Origin: Streptomyces sp. P3
GTDB lineage: Bacteria > Actinomycetota > Actinomycetes > Streptomycetales > Streptomycetaceae
Assembly: GCF_003032475.1 (NCBI RefSeq)
Contig: NZ_CP028369.1
Location: 4,402,001-4,466,000 of the forward strand
DNA: 64,000 bases
Direction of reading: 5' to 3'
Position 1 is the first letter of the stretch. Each line of letters starts with the position of its first letter. Made by a program: the position numbers and the translations under genes. Under the pieces are notes generated by a model. The model saw only the letters and a program-made list of their open reading frames with translations. It ran no database searches and was not told where the DNA came from. Shown here piece after piece: positions 34,042-42,089 of this stretch.

Positions 34042-34072
34042 CCTTTTGTCCCGATTCACACCGCGCAAAAGG
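34042..34072. promoter_or_regulatory. Inverted repeat in the ectA upstream region
   Basis: CCTTTTG (34042-34048) and CAAAAGG (34066-34072) are perfect 7-bp arms separated by 17 bp, about 80 bp upstream of ectA. A minus-strand TATATG lies just beyond. I could not place a convincing -35/-10 pair. An operator role is inferred. Confidence 0.35.
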
Positions 34073-34230
34073 TGCATATAGTCGAGCTTGTGCAATGCGT
34101 CACGCACTTCCGGGGCGTCCGGAAATTCCTGCGTTTAGGTGCGGGAAAGTGGGGCAGAAGAACTCGGGAAAGCTATCGCGCGGAAGTCTCCCGGAAAATA
34201 CCCGGAATGAATTCCCGAATTACCTTCCGT

Positions 34231-34758
34231 TCAGGTTCCGGTCACTCCGTCGAGGCGCTCGCGGAGAATGTCGGCGTGGCCGTTGTGGCGGGCGTACTCC
34301 TCGATCATGTGGAGGAGCACCCAGCGCAGGCTGACCTCGAGCCCGGCCATCGGGCCGTCCATGATCCGGCCGGTGTCCTCGAGCGAGCGGCCGGCGATCA
34401 GCTCGCGCCCGCGGGCGATCTCCCGTCGCCAGACGGTCAGCGCCTCGTCGAGTCCGCGGTCCGCGTCGAGTGCGTAGCCGGTCCTCTCCCCGAAGACCGG
34501 TGGCACCTCGAGACCGGCGAACGCCCGCTGGAACCAGTTGCGTTCGACCTCGGCGAGATGCTGCACCAGGCCGAGGAGGGTGAGCGAGGACGGCTCGGCG
34601 GACGCCGTCCGCACCTGTCCGTCGTCCAGCCCGGCGCACTTCAGCTCCAGCGTGGCCCGGTGGAACGCCAGCCAGCTCTCCAGCATGGGGAGTTCCTCGC
34701 CGGTCAGCAGCGGGACCGGGCGGCCGTCGGGAAGTGTGCGGTGCGCGTCCGTGGTCAT
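34231..34758 (-). CDS. DinB-superfamily protein
   Basis: Four-helix-bundle protein of 175 residues of the DinB/DUF664 type. Metal-ligand histidines are likely in [14 protein letters not shown] and in [17 protein letters not shown], the hallmark C-terminal HxxxH. Many actinobacterial members are thiol (mycothiol)-dependent transferases or isomerases, but this one is uncharacterised. ATG 34758 is the likely start, although its ribosome site is poor. The upstream aminotransferase remnant's frame ends in an ATGA overlap with this start. Confidence 0.85.
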   Translation of the reverse strand: MTTDAHRTLPDGRPVPLLTGEELPMLESWLAFHRATLELKCAGLDDGQVRTASAEPSSLTLLGLVQHLAEVERNWFQRAFAGLEVPPVFGERTGYALDADRGLDEALTVWRREIARGRELIAGRSLEDTGRIMDGPMAGLEVSLRWVLLHMIEEYARHNGHADILRERLDGVTGT

Positions 34759-34769
34759 TGGGGCAGGAT

Positions 34770-35138
34770 GCCATCCGCCTCCGGCGCCGACGGCCGATTC
34801 CGGCCGTCGGTCCGGTCGGTCCCGGTGCTCCCCTCGGCTCCGGCCGTGCTCCGTGCTCCGCGGCCCGGCGGGTCGCGTCCAGGTCGACGGACACGGCCCT
34901 CTCGCTCGGTGCGGCGTCCTGGGCGGCCGGGCCCCCACCGCCTCCAGGGTCGCGTCCCCCAGTGGTTGACCCGGATCATCTCGCCGGCCGGCGCGCCCCC
35001 GTTCGCGGCCGGCGGCAGCGCCTCGCCCCGTGCGTCCACAACGTCCTGTCGGGTGTCCGGCAGCTGGGCCACCCGCGCCTCGATCGAGGCGAGATGTTCT
35101 GCGCTCGGCGGTGCGAGGTCCAGGAACGGGTGTGTCAC
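34770..35138 (-). pseudogene. Remnant of an alanine-glyoxylate aminotransferase-like gene
   Basis: The minus-strand frame begins like a class V aminotransferase ([20 protein letters not shown], then [14 protein letters not shown]). It passes within a few codons to [11 protein letters not shown], which resembles the C-terminal motif of that family. The central enzyme, including the PLP lysine, is missing. After NHWG the homologous-looking sequence continues in other frames ([10 protein letters not shown], then [26 protein letters not shown]), implying small frameshifts. The open frame itself turns into arginine/glycine-rich nonsense. I read this as an internal deletion of most of the gene plus later decay. 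Family assignment rests on remembered motifs. Confidence 0.55.
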
Positions 35139-35248
35139 GACGGTGCTCTCTTCGCTGACGGGGTAGTGGTGACGGGAGTAACCGGGACGCCCTCCCTCCT
35201 CTCCGCTGGTGACTTCGCAGGCTCAGCGGCCTCGTGACCATCGGATTG

Positions 35249-35265
35249 GTTTGGGATTCCCAAAC
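35249..35265. promoter_or_regulatory. Perfect 8-1-8 palindrome overlapping the -35 region
   Basis: GTTTGGGATTCCCAAAC is perfectly symmetrical about one base. It covers the position expected for the -35 of the promoter whose -10 is at 35273-35278. A repressor bound here would block RNA polymerase. Its regulator is not identifiable from the window. Confidence 0.65.
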
Positions 35266-35272
35266 TTCTCCT

Positions 35273-35278
35273 TATAAT
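35273..35278 (+). promoter_or_regulatory. Consensus TATAAT -10 box
   Basis: A perfect TATAAT hexamer is rare in this GC-rich genome. Its expected start point near 35285 gives a short leader before GTG 35313. The -35 would overlap the palindrome at 35249-35265. Confidence 0.6.
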
Positions 35279-35312
35279 CGGAACCCATAGTTCCCTTACA
35301 GGAAGGCCCGCC

Positions 35313-36164
35313 GTGATCACCCTCTCCGGGCGCCGGACCCGCATCCTGGCCGCTGCCACCGCCACGGCCGGGCTCGTGCTCGTGGCCGCCTGCACGTCGA
35401 GCGACGACGGCGGCAGCGGCTCCAAGACCGCCGCCGGCGGGGTCGAGCTCGTCAAGGCGGGGCAGCTCACCACCTGCACCCACCTGCCCTACCCGCCCTT
35501 CCAGTCGGAGATCGACGGCAAGGTGCAGGGCTTCGACGTCTCGCTGATCGACCTGGTCGCCAAGAACCTCGGCGTGAAGCAGGCGATCGTCGACACGCCC
35601 TTCGAGAACTTCAAGACCGGCGCCTTCCTGAACTCCGGCCAGTGCGACCTGGCCGCGGCCGGCATGACCATCACCGACGAGCGCAAGAAGAACGTCGACT
35701 TCTCCGACCCCTACTTCGAGGCCACGCAGGCCGTCCTGGTCGACAAGGGCGCGGGCGTCGCCTCGCTCGCCGACGTGAAGGCCAAGGGCGTCAAGCTGGG
35801 CGCGCAGGCGCAGACCACCGGCGAGGACTACGCCGAGAAGCAGGGCTTCGACGCGGTCTCCTTCGAGTCCTCCGACGCCGTCCTCAACGGACTGCGCACC
35901 GGTCAGGTCAAGGCCGTCATCATCGACTACCCGGTGGTCCAGGGCTGGCTGAAGGACAAGGCCAACGCCGACGCCTTCGAGGTCGCCGACAACCTCAACA
36001 CCGGCGAGCAGTACGGCTTCACGGTGAAGAAGGGCAACGCGAAGCTGGTCGCCGCGATCAACAAGGCGCTGACGGACGCCAGGGCCGACGGCACGTACAA
36101 GACGCTGTACGAGAAGTGGATCGGCCCGTACGACGCCTCCGCGGCCTCCCCGTCGGCGTCATGA
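35313..36164 (+). CDS. Amino-acid ABC transporter substrate-binding lipoprotein
   Basis: Binding protein of 283 residues of the polar amino-acid (family 3) type. The signal peptide ends in the lipobox LVAAC, anchoring the mature protein. Segments KLVKAG-like start (VELVKAGQLTTCTHLPYPPF), GFDVSLIDLVAKNLGV and CDLAAAGMTITDERKKNVDFS are typical. It would deliver an amino acid or opine-like ligand to the adjacent permease. GTG 35313 has GGAAGG upstream. It overlaps the permease gene by 4 bp (ATGA). Specificity is not predictable. Confidence 0.93.
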   Translation: MITLSGRRTRILAAATATAGLVLVAACTSSDDGGSGSKTAAGGVELVKAGQLTTCTHLPYPPFQSEIDGKVQGFDVSLIDLVAKNLGVKQAIVDTPFENFKTGAFLNSGQCDLAAAGMTITDERKKNVDFSDPYFEATQAVLVDKGAGVASLADVKAKGVKLGAQAQTTGEDYAEKQGFDAVSFESSDAVLNGLRTGQVKAVIIDYPVVQGWLKDKANADAFEVADNLNTGEQYGFTVKKGNAKLVAAINKALTDARADGTYKTLYEKWIGPYDASAASPSAS

Positions 36165-36994
36165 CCGCCGCGGACGTACCGCTGCAGCCGAAGAAGAAGG
36201 GGCTGACCCGGCGGCAGAAGCGCCGGCTGTCGCGGGGCGCGCAGTACGCCGTGTTCGTCGCCGCCGTGATCGTCTTCGCGGTGACGGCCGACTGGGGCCG
36301 GCTGAAGAACCAGTTCGCCCAGTGGGACATCGCGAGGGAGATGTTCCCGGACGTCATCACGCTGGCGCTGAAGAACACCGTCCTGTACACCCTGTCGGGC
36401 TTCGTTCTGGGACTGGTGCTCGGGCTGGTCATCGCGCTGATGCGGCTGTCCTCGGTGGGCCCCTACCGCTGGGTCGCCGGCGTGTACATCGAGATCTTCC
36501 GCGGTCTGCCCGCCCTGCTGATCTTCGTGTTCATCGGCGTGGCCGTGCCGCTGGCCTTCCCCGGCACGGAGATCGTCGGCGGCACCTACGGCAAGGCGGC
36601 CCTCGCGCTCGGCCTGGTGGGCGCCGCGTACATGGCGGAGACGTTCCGCGCGGGCATCCAGGCGGTGCCCAAGGGGCAGTTGGAGGCGGCGCGCTCGCTG
36701 GGCTTCTCGCCGGCCCGCGCGATGGTCTCCATCGTCATCCCGCAGGCGTTCCGGATCATCCTGCCGCCGCTGACCAACGAGCTGATCATCCTCTTCAAGG
36801 ACTCCTCCCTGGTCCTGCTCCTCGGCGTGACCCTTCAGGAGCGCGAACTGTCCAAGTTCGGCCGGGACCTGGCCAGTGACACCGCCAACTCCACCCCGAT
36901 CCTGGTCGCCGGCCTGTGCTACCTGCTGGTGACCGTCCCGCTCGGCTTCGTCGTGCGCCGTATGGAGGCCAAGGCCCAGGAGGCCGTGAAATGA
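36161..36994 (+). CDS. Amino-acid ABC transporter permease
   Basis: HisM/GlnP-type permease of 277 residues with a basic cytoplasmic N-terminus and about five helices. The coupling loop is in [23 protein letters not shown] 36161 overlaps the preceding stop and its own stop overlaps the ATPase start, so the three genes form one tightly coupled operon. A single permease gene suggests a homodimeric channel. Confidence 0.93.
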   Translation: MTAADVPLQPKKKGLTRRQKRRLSRGAQYAVFVAAVIVFAVTADWGRLKNQFAQWDIAREMFPDVITLALKNTVLYTLSGFVLGLVLGLVIALMRLSSVGPYRWVAGVYIEIFRGLPALLIFVFIGVAVPLAFPGTEIVGGTYGKAALALGLVGAAYMAETFRAGIQAVPKGQLEAARSLGFSPARAMVSIVIPQAFRIILPPLTNELIILFKDSSLVLLLGVTLQERELSKFGRDLASDTANSTPILVAGLCYLLVTVPLGFVVRRMEAKAQEAVK

Positions 36995-37785
36995 GCCGAC
37001 CCGAGATCGAAGTGCGCGGCCTGCACAAGGCGTTCGGCGACAACGAGGTACTGCGGGGCATCGACCTGGAGATCGGCCGGGGCGAGGTCGTCTGCGTGAT
37101 CGGCCCCTCCGGTTCCGGCAAGTCGACGCTGCTGCGCTGCGTGAACCTGCTGGAGGAGCCCACCGGCGGTCGGGTCTTCGTCGGCGGCACGGAGCTCACC
37201 GACCCCGATGTCGACATCGACGCCGTGCGACGCCGTATCGGCATGGTCTTCCAGCAGTTCAACCTGTTCCCGCACCTGTCGGTGACCGAGAACCTGACGC
37301 TGCCGCAGCGCCGGGTGCTCGGCCGGGGCAAGGCTCAGGCCGCGCAGGTCGCCGCGCAGAACCTGGAGCGGGTGGGCCTGTCGGAGAAGGTGCACGCCTA
37401 TCCCTCCTCGCTCTCCGGCGGCCAGCAGCAGCGCGTCGCGATCGCCCGCGCCCTGGCCATGGGCCCGGACGTGATGCTCTTCGACGAGCCGACGTCGGCG
37501 CTCGACCCGGAACTGGTCGGGGACGTCCTGGCCGTCATGCGCATGCTGGCCGACGAGGGCATGACGATGATGGTCGTCACCCACGAGATGACCTTCGCCC
37601 GCGAGGTCGCCGACCGGGTCGTCTTCATGGACGGCGGCGTGATCGTCGAGGACGGCGCCCCCGCCCAGGTCATCGGCGCTCCCCGGCACGAGCGCACCCG
37701 CCACTTCCTCTCGCGCCTCCTCGACCCGGCGATGGCCGACGTGGAGGAGGAGACGTCGGACCAGGTGGGCGGCGCCGGGAGGTAG
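36991..37785 (+). CDS. Amino-acid ABC transporter ATP-binding protein
   Basis: ATPase of 264 residues of the GlnQ/HisP type. The Walker A is GPSGSGKST, signature LSGGQQQR, Walker [13 protein letters not shown], and the switch histidine is in VVTHEM. ATG 36991 overlaps the permease stop (ATGA). It energises uptake by the complex encoded upstream. The final 20 residues are acidic, without known function. Confidence 0.95.
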   Translation: MSRPEIEVRGLHKAFGDNEVLRGIDLEIGRGEVVCVIGPSGSGKSTLLRCVNLLEEPTGGRVFVGGTELTDPDVDIDAVRRRIGMVFQQFNLFPHLSVTENLTLPQRRVLGRGKAQAAQVAAQNLERVGLSEKVHAYPSSLSGGQQQRVAIARALAMGPDVMLFDEPTSALDPELVGDVLAVMRMLADEGMTMMVVTHEMTFAREVADRVVFMDGGVIVEDGAPAQVIGAPRHERTRHFLSRLLDPAMADVEEETSDQVGGAGR

Positions 37786-37803
37786 CTCACTAAGGTGCCG
37801 GGT

Positions 37804-38895
37804 ATGAGCGATCACCCGGTGCTGCACGTGAAGGGCAGGGTCCTGGCCGGACCCGACGACGTCCGCGACGAGCTGTGGGTCGTCGGCGGCCGGATCTCCT
37901 ACGGCCGTCCCGCCGGGGCCCGCGAGGTCCGGACCGTCGAGGGCTGGGCGCTGCCCGGTCTCGTCGACGCGCACTGCCATGTGGGCCTCGGCGGGCACGG
38001 ACCGGTCGAGCCGGAGGTCGCGGAGAAGCAGGCGCTGACCGACCGCGAGGCCGGCGCCCTGCTGCTGAGGGACGCCGGCTCGCCCTCGGACACCCGCTGG
38101 GTCGACGACCGCGACGACCTCCCGAAGATCATCCGGGCGGGCCGGCACATCGCCCGCACCCGCCGCTACCTCCGCGGCTACGCGCACGAGATCGAGCCCG
38201 ACGACCTCGTCGCGTACGTTGCCCGGGAGGCCCGGCGCGGCGACGGCTGGGTCAAGCTGGTCGGCGACTGGATCGACCGCGAAGCGGGCGACCTGGCCCC
38301 CAGCTGGCCGCGGGCGGCCGCCGCGGCGGCCATCGCCGAGGCCCACCGGCTGGGCGCGCGGGTCACGGCGCACTGCTTCGCCGAGAACTCGCTGCGCGAT
38401 CTGGTCGAGTCCGGCATCGACTGCGTCGAGCACGCGACCGGCCTGACGGACGATCTCGTCCCGCTGTTCGCCGAACGGGGCGTGGCTATCGTCCCGACCC
38501 TGGTCAACATCGCCACGTTCCCGGAGCTCGCCGCCGGCGGAGAGGCCAAGTTCCCGCGCTGGTCGGCCCATATCCGCAGGCTCCACGCGCGCCGGTACGA
38601 CACCGTCCGCTCCGCCTACGACGCCGGCATCCCGGTCTTCGTGGGCACGGACGCCGGCGGCTCGCTGCCGCACGGTCTGGTGGCGGCGGAGGTCGCGGAG
38701 CTGGTGACCGCGGGCATCCCCCCGCTGCAGGCGCTCTCGGCGACGACGTGGGGCGCACGCGCGTGGCTCGGACGCCCCGGACTGGACGAGGGCGCGCCGG
38801 CGGACCTGGTGGTGTACGAGACGGACCCGCGCGCGGACGTCCGCGTGCTGGCGGCACCCCGGAGGATCGTGCTGAACGGGAGGATCGTGGGCTGA
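37804..38895 (+). CDS. Amidohydrolase-family protein
   Basis: TIM-barrel metal hydrolase of 363 residues. Metal-binding signatures are DAHCHVG near residue 58 and later VTAHCF, EHATG and VGTDAGG, which supplies the final aspartate. This matches the imidazolonepropionase/prolidase-like branch of the superfamily. It follows the amino-acid transporter by about 20 bp and may hydrolyse an imported amide or dipeptide-like compound, which is inference. ATG 37804 is preferred; GTG 37795 is an alternative. A long bidirectional terminator lies after it. Confidence 0.88.
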   Translation: MSDHPVLHVKGRVLAGPDDVRDELWVVGGRISYGRPAGAREVRTVEGWALPGLVDAHCHVGLGGHGPVEPEVAEKQALTDREAGALLLRDAGSPSDTRWVDDRDDLPKIIRAGRHIARTRRYLRGYAHEIEPDDLVAYVAREARRGDGWVKLVGDWIDREAGDLAPSWPRAAAAAAIAEAHRLGARVTAHCFAENSLRDLVESGIDCVEHATGLTDDLVPLFAERGVAIVPTLVNIATFPELAAGGEAKFPRWSAHIRRLHARRYDTVRSAYDAGIPVFVGTDAGGSLPHGLVAAEVAELVTAGIPPLQALSATTWGARAWLGRPGLDEGAPADLVVYETDPRADVRVLAAPRRIVLNGRIVG

Positions 38896-39020
38896 GGCGG
38901 GCCGATCGTGGGCTGGGTCGGGTCGAACCGTGGGCCGAGACGGGCTGGACGGGGTGCCGCGACGGCCCCGCTGCCCACGGGCGGGGGAGCGGTGGCGCCG
39001 AACCGCAGACGGGGCTGAGC

Positions 39021-39075
39021 GGCCGGGGCGGGGCGAGGACACCGACGTTCCCGGTGTCCGTGCCCCGCCCCGGCC
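39021..39075. terminator. Long two-segment bidirectional terminator
   Basis: A 13-bp stem (GGCCGGGGCGGGG, 39021-39033, with 39063-39075) continues through a 3/3 internal loop into an 8-bp stem (39037-39044 with 39052-39059). It lies between convergent genes. Confidence 0.85.
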
Positions 39076-39153
39076 GTGACGACTCTCCGCGCCGTCCGCC
39101 CCTGGCGCGGTTGCCCCCTCGTGCGGCTCTCCCGTCCCGTCCATCGCGCCCTC

Positions 39154-40263
39154 TCAGCCGCGCGTCAGCGCCAGCGCCTGGTCCAGGGCCTGGAGGAAGC
39201 GGTTGACCGTCACCCGGTCCCGTACCGCCAGCCGCAGCCACTCCTCGTCCAGCCCCGGGAAGGTGTCCCCGCGCCGGACCGCGAAGCCCAGCACGCGCAA
39301 CTGCCGGCGGACCGCGGCCGCCCGCGGCAGCCGGACCAGCACGAAGGGGCCCTGGGCCGGCCCCACGACCCGCAGCCCGTCGGAGGCGAACTCCTCGAGG
39401 CCGGCGACGAGATGGGCCCGGTCCGCGGTGACGCGGTGCGCGGCGTGCCCGGCCTCCGCCAGCGCCTGGGGCTGCACGCACGCCTGTGCGGCGGCCAGCG
39501 CCGGCGTGGACACCGGCCACAGCGGCTGCGCCCGCTCCAGCTCGGCGATCGTCTCCGGCGCCGCGAGGACGTACCCGATCCGCAGCCCCGCGAGTCCCCA
39601 GGTCTTGGTCAGGCTGCGCAGCACCACCAGACCGGGCACGTCCGTCCGCCCGGCGAGCGCCTCCCGTTCGCCCGGCACCGCGTCCATGAACGCCTCGTCG
39701 ATCACCAGCGTCCGACCGGCCCGCGCCAGCCGCCGGATCGTGTCCGCGGGGTGCAGCACCGACGTGGGGTTCGTCGGATTGCCGATCACCACCAGGTCGG
39801 CGTCGTCGGGGACGGCCGCCGGATCCAGCCGGAAGCCGTCCCGCGCACGCAGCAGCACCCGGCCCACGTGGTGCCCGGCGTCGCGCAGCGCCGACTCCGG
39901 CTCGGTGAACTGCGGATGCACCACCACCGGCCGCCGCACCCGCAGGGCCCGCGCCAGCAGCACGAAGGCCTCCGCCGCGCCCGACGTCAACAGAACCCGA
40001 TCCACGGGCACGCCGTGCCGCGCCGCGACGGCCGCCCGCGCGGCCCGCCCGTCGGGATATGCCGCGAGACCGCCCAGCGAGGCCGCGACGTGCTCGAGCA
40101 GCCAGCGCGGAGGCGTGTCCGCGCGGACGTTCACGGCGAGATCGACCAGGGCCGAGCCGTCGTCCCGCATCTCGGCGTCCCCGTGATGGCGCAGGTCGTG
40201 CGCGTGGACGGGAACGCTCCCCCGGCCGTCGGCGTGCTCGTCAGCTTGTCCGTCAGTGTGCAT
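39154..40263 (-). CDS. cobC: CobC-like PLP aminotransferase/decarboxylase of cobalamin synthesis
   Basis: Histidinol-phosphate-aminotransferase-like enzyme of 369 residues. Key motifs are VIGNPTNPTSVLHP, LVIDEAFMD and the PLP lysine in RSLTKTWGLAGLRIGY. Its position in a cob locus suggests the threonine-phosphate decarboxylase/CobC role that supplies the aminopropanol arm. The N-terminus (HDLRHHGDAEMRDDG) is histidine-rich. The start is uncertain: ATG 40263 has a weak ribosome site, and the frame stays open further upstream. It converges on the amidohydrolase. Confidence 0.82.
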   Translation of the reverse strand: MHTDGQADEHADGRGSVPVHAHDLRHHGDAEMRDDGSALVDLAVNVRADTPPRWLLEHVAASLGGLAAYPDGRAARAAVAARHGVPVDRVLLTSGAAEAFVLLARALRVRRPVVVHPQFTEPESALRDAGHHVGRVLLRARDGFRLDPAAVPDDADLVVIGNPTNPTSVLHPADTIRRLARAGRTLVIDEAFMDAVPGEREALAGRTDVPGLVVLRSLTKTWGLAGLRIGYVLAAPETIAELERAQPLWPVSTPALAAAQACVQPQALAEAGHAAHRVTADRAHLVAGLEEFASDGLRVVGPAQGPFVLVRLPRAAAVRRQLRVLGFAVRRGDTFPGLDEEWLRLAVRDRVTVNRFLQALDQALALTRG

Positions 40264-40451
40264 GGCAGTGCGCGTTTCCGTGTCCGTGAGGGTGATGCCG
40301 GTGCGGGGGATGTCCGTGCGGGTGGCGCTCGCCGTGGCGACCGGTGGCGTCCCGGCCGTTGCCGTTGCCGTAGACGTCGTGCGGGGCGAGGGAGTGCCGT
40401 CGTACGGCGTGGCCGGGGGGCGGCCTGTTGGGGGTGGCAGGGCCGCCGCGG

Positions 40452-41084
40452 TCACGGCGGACGCCGGGGGGCGTCGGTCTCCGGTTCGCCGGCGTGGTTC
40501 GGGAGCGCGTGGGCGGTTCCGGCGGGGGCGTCGGGCAGGGCGGGCAGGCCCGGCCGGCACGCGACGGCGCACGTCGCCCTCGCCGGCGTCCCGGCCGACC
40601 GGCGCTTGGGCACCACGAGTTCGCCCCCGCCGATCAGCGCGGCCGCCTCCGCCACCGACGTGGTGCCCAGGGCGGCGAACGGCGCGTCGGAGGGGTGGGG
40701 CACCGCCACACCCGCCAGCTGTCGCGCGGAGTACGTCACCATCGGCACGCCGAGCCGCCGGGCGGCCTCCACCAGACCCGGCTCGCCGGCCCTGACGTCG
40801 ACGGTGGCGAGCGCGGCGAGGTCACGGACGGACCGCCCCGCCTCCCGCAACGCGCTCTCCACCAGCTCGAACACCTCGGCGGCGGGAACTCCCGTGGACG
40901 CGCCGACCCCGACGACGAGCAACGCTTCGGCGTCCCCGCCCCCGGTTCCGTGCGCCACGGGGGTGCCGTCCCCGGTTCCGTGCGTCCCGCGGCCGTCGTC
41001 CCGCGGGTCGGGTGTCGTGGGGGAGCCTGCAGGGGATCCGGACGTCACGGGGGCGGGCGCCGGCGAGGTGGCGGCGTCGGTCAT
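40452..41084 (-). CDS. cobE: CobE/CbiG C-terminal-domain cobalamin biosynthesis protein
   Basis: Protein of 210 residues with a core (about 55-165) matching the CobE/CbiG_C domain. Signatures are VVGVGASTGVPAAEVFELVE, LATVDVRAGEPGLVEAARRLG and GTTSVAEAAALIGGGELVVPKR. In aerobic cobalamin synthesis CobE is needed for corrin-ring steps but its chemistry is unclear. The N-terminal 55 and C-terminal 45 residues are low complexity and unusual for the family, whose core is about 130 residues. It is divergent from the ZIP gene. About 190 bp separate it from the cobC start. Confidence 0.82.
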   Translation of the reverse strand: MTDAATSPAPAPVTSGSPAGSPTTPDPRDDGRGTHGTGDGTPVAHGTGGGDAEALLVVGVGASTGVPAAEVFELVESALREAGRSVRDLAALATVDVRAGEPGLVEAARRLGVPMVTYSARQLAGVAVPHPSDAPFAALGTTSVAEAAALIGGGELVVPKRRSAGTPARATCAVACRPGLPALPDAPAGTAHALPNHAGEPETDAPRRPP

Positions 41085-41220
41085 GCGGGCGCTCCTCTCT
41101 CACCAGGGTCTGTGCGGTTCCGGCGTTCTTCGGCGGTTCAGGCGGATTCGTCAGGTCTTCGTGTCGTCAGGTCGCGGTGCGGATGTGCGCGATCGGGGGT
41201 CGATCGGATAGCAAGGGTCC

Positions 41221-41949
41221 ATGGCCGTCTTCGTCGCGCTCGGCGCGTTCCTCATGACGCTGGCCGGCGGCTGGACGGCGCAGCGCGTGACCGACCGCCG
41301 CCACCTCGTGCTGGGCCTGGCCGGCGGCCTGATGCTGGGCGTGGTCGGCCTCGACCTGCTGCCGGAGGCGCTCGAGGCGGCCGGCACCGAGGTCTTCGGC
41401 GTACCGGCCGCGCTGCTGCTCTTCGTGGCCGGGTTCCTGCTGGCCCATCTGGTGGAACGGCTGCTCGCGGCCCGCCAGGCGGCGCACGGCGCGGAGGAGG
41501 CGGCCCTGCGCGCGCCCGAGGTGGGTCTCACGGCCGCCGCCGCGATGGTCGGCCACAGCGCGATGGACGGCGTGGCGATCGGCGCGGCCTTCCAGGTGGA
41601 CGGTGGCATGGGGGCCGCCGTGGCGCTCGCGGTCATCGCCCACGACTTCGCGGACGGCTTCAACACGTACACGATCACGAGCCTCTACGGGAACGCCCGT
41701 CGCAAGGCCCAGGCGATGCTGGTGGCGGACGCGGCGGCCCCGGTCGCGGGCGCCGCCTCGACGTCCTTCGTCTCCATCCCGGAGCAGGTGCTCGGCGGCT
41801 ATCTCGGGTTCTTCGGCGGCGCGCTGCTGTACCTGGCGGCCGCCGAGATCCTCCCCGAGGCCCACCACGAGCACCCGGCCCGCTCGACCGTGCTGTGCAC
41901 GATCGCGGGCGCGGCCTTCATCTGGCTGGTGGTCGGCCTGGCGTCCTGA
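41221..41949 (+). CDS. ZIP-family divalent metal transporter
   Basis: Membrane transporter of 242 residues with about eight helices. The metal-binding helices are recognisable as GHSAMDGVAIGAAF and AHDFADGFNTYT, the ZIP signature with histidine and aspartate ligands. ZIP proteins import zinc, iron or other divalent metals. It sits inside the cobalamin locus but on the opposite strand, so cobalt import is an attractive but unproven idea. There is no long His-rich cytoplasmic loop. A hairpin-rich gap separates it from the convergent cobB. Confidence 0.85.
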   Translation: MAVFVALGAFLMTLAGGWTAQRVTDRRHLVLGLAGGLMLGVVGLDLLPEALEAAGTEVFGVPAALLLFVAGFLLAHLVERLLAARQAAHGAEEAALRAPEVGLTAAAAMVGHSAMDGVAIGAAFQVDGGMGAAVALAVIAHDFADGFNTYTITSLYGNARRKAQAMLVADAAAPVAGAASTSFVSIPEQVLGGYLGFFGGALLYLAAAEILPEAHHEHPARSTVLCTIAGAAFIWLVVGLAS

Positions 41950-42027
41950 GAGCCTGCGGAGCAACCCGCGCCCGGGCCCGGACGGGGGCCGGTACACGGG
42001 CTGCGAGCCGTGGGCGGGCGCCGGGAG

Positions 42028-42055
42028 GGGGCCGGTCGCGGCGGCCCGCGGCCCC
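42028..42055. terminator. Terminator-like hairpin between convergent genes
   Basis: GGGGCCG (42028-42034) can pair with CGGCCCC (42049-42055), with more GC pairing inside. It lies between the convergent ZIP and cobB genes. Confidence 0.45.
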
Positions 42056-42089
42056 GGCCGCCCGACGGCCCGCACGGCCGGCCCGCCGC

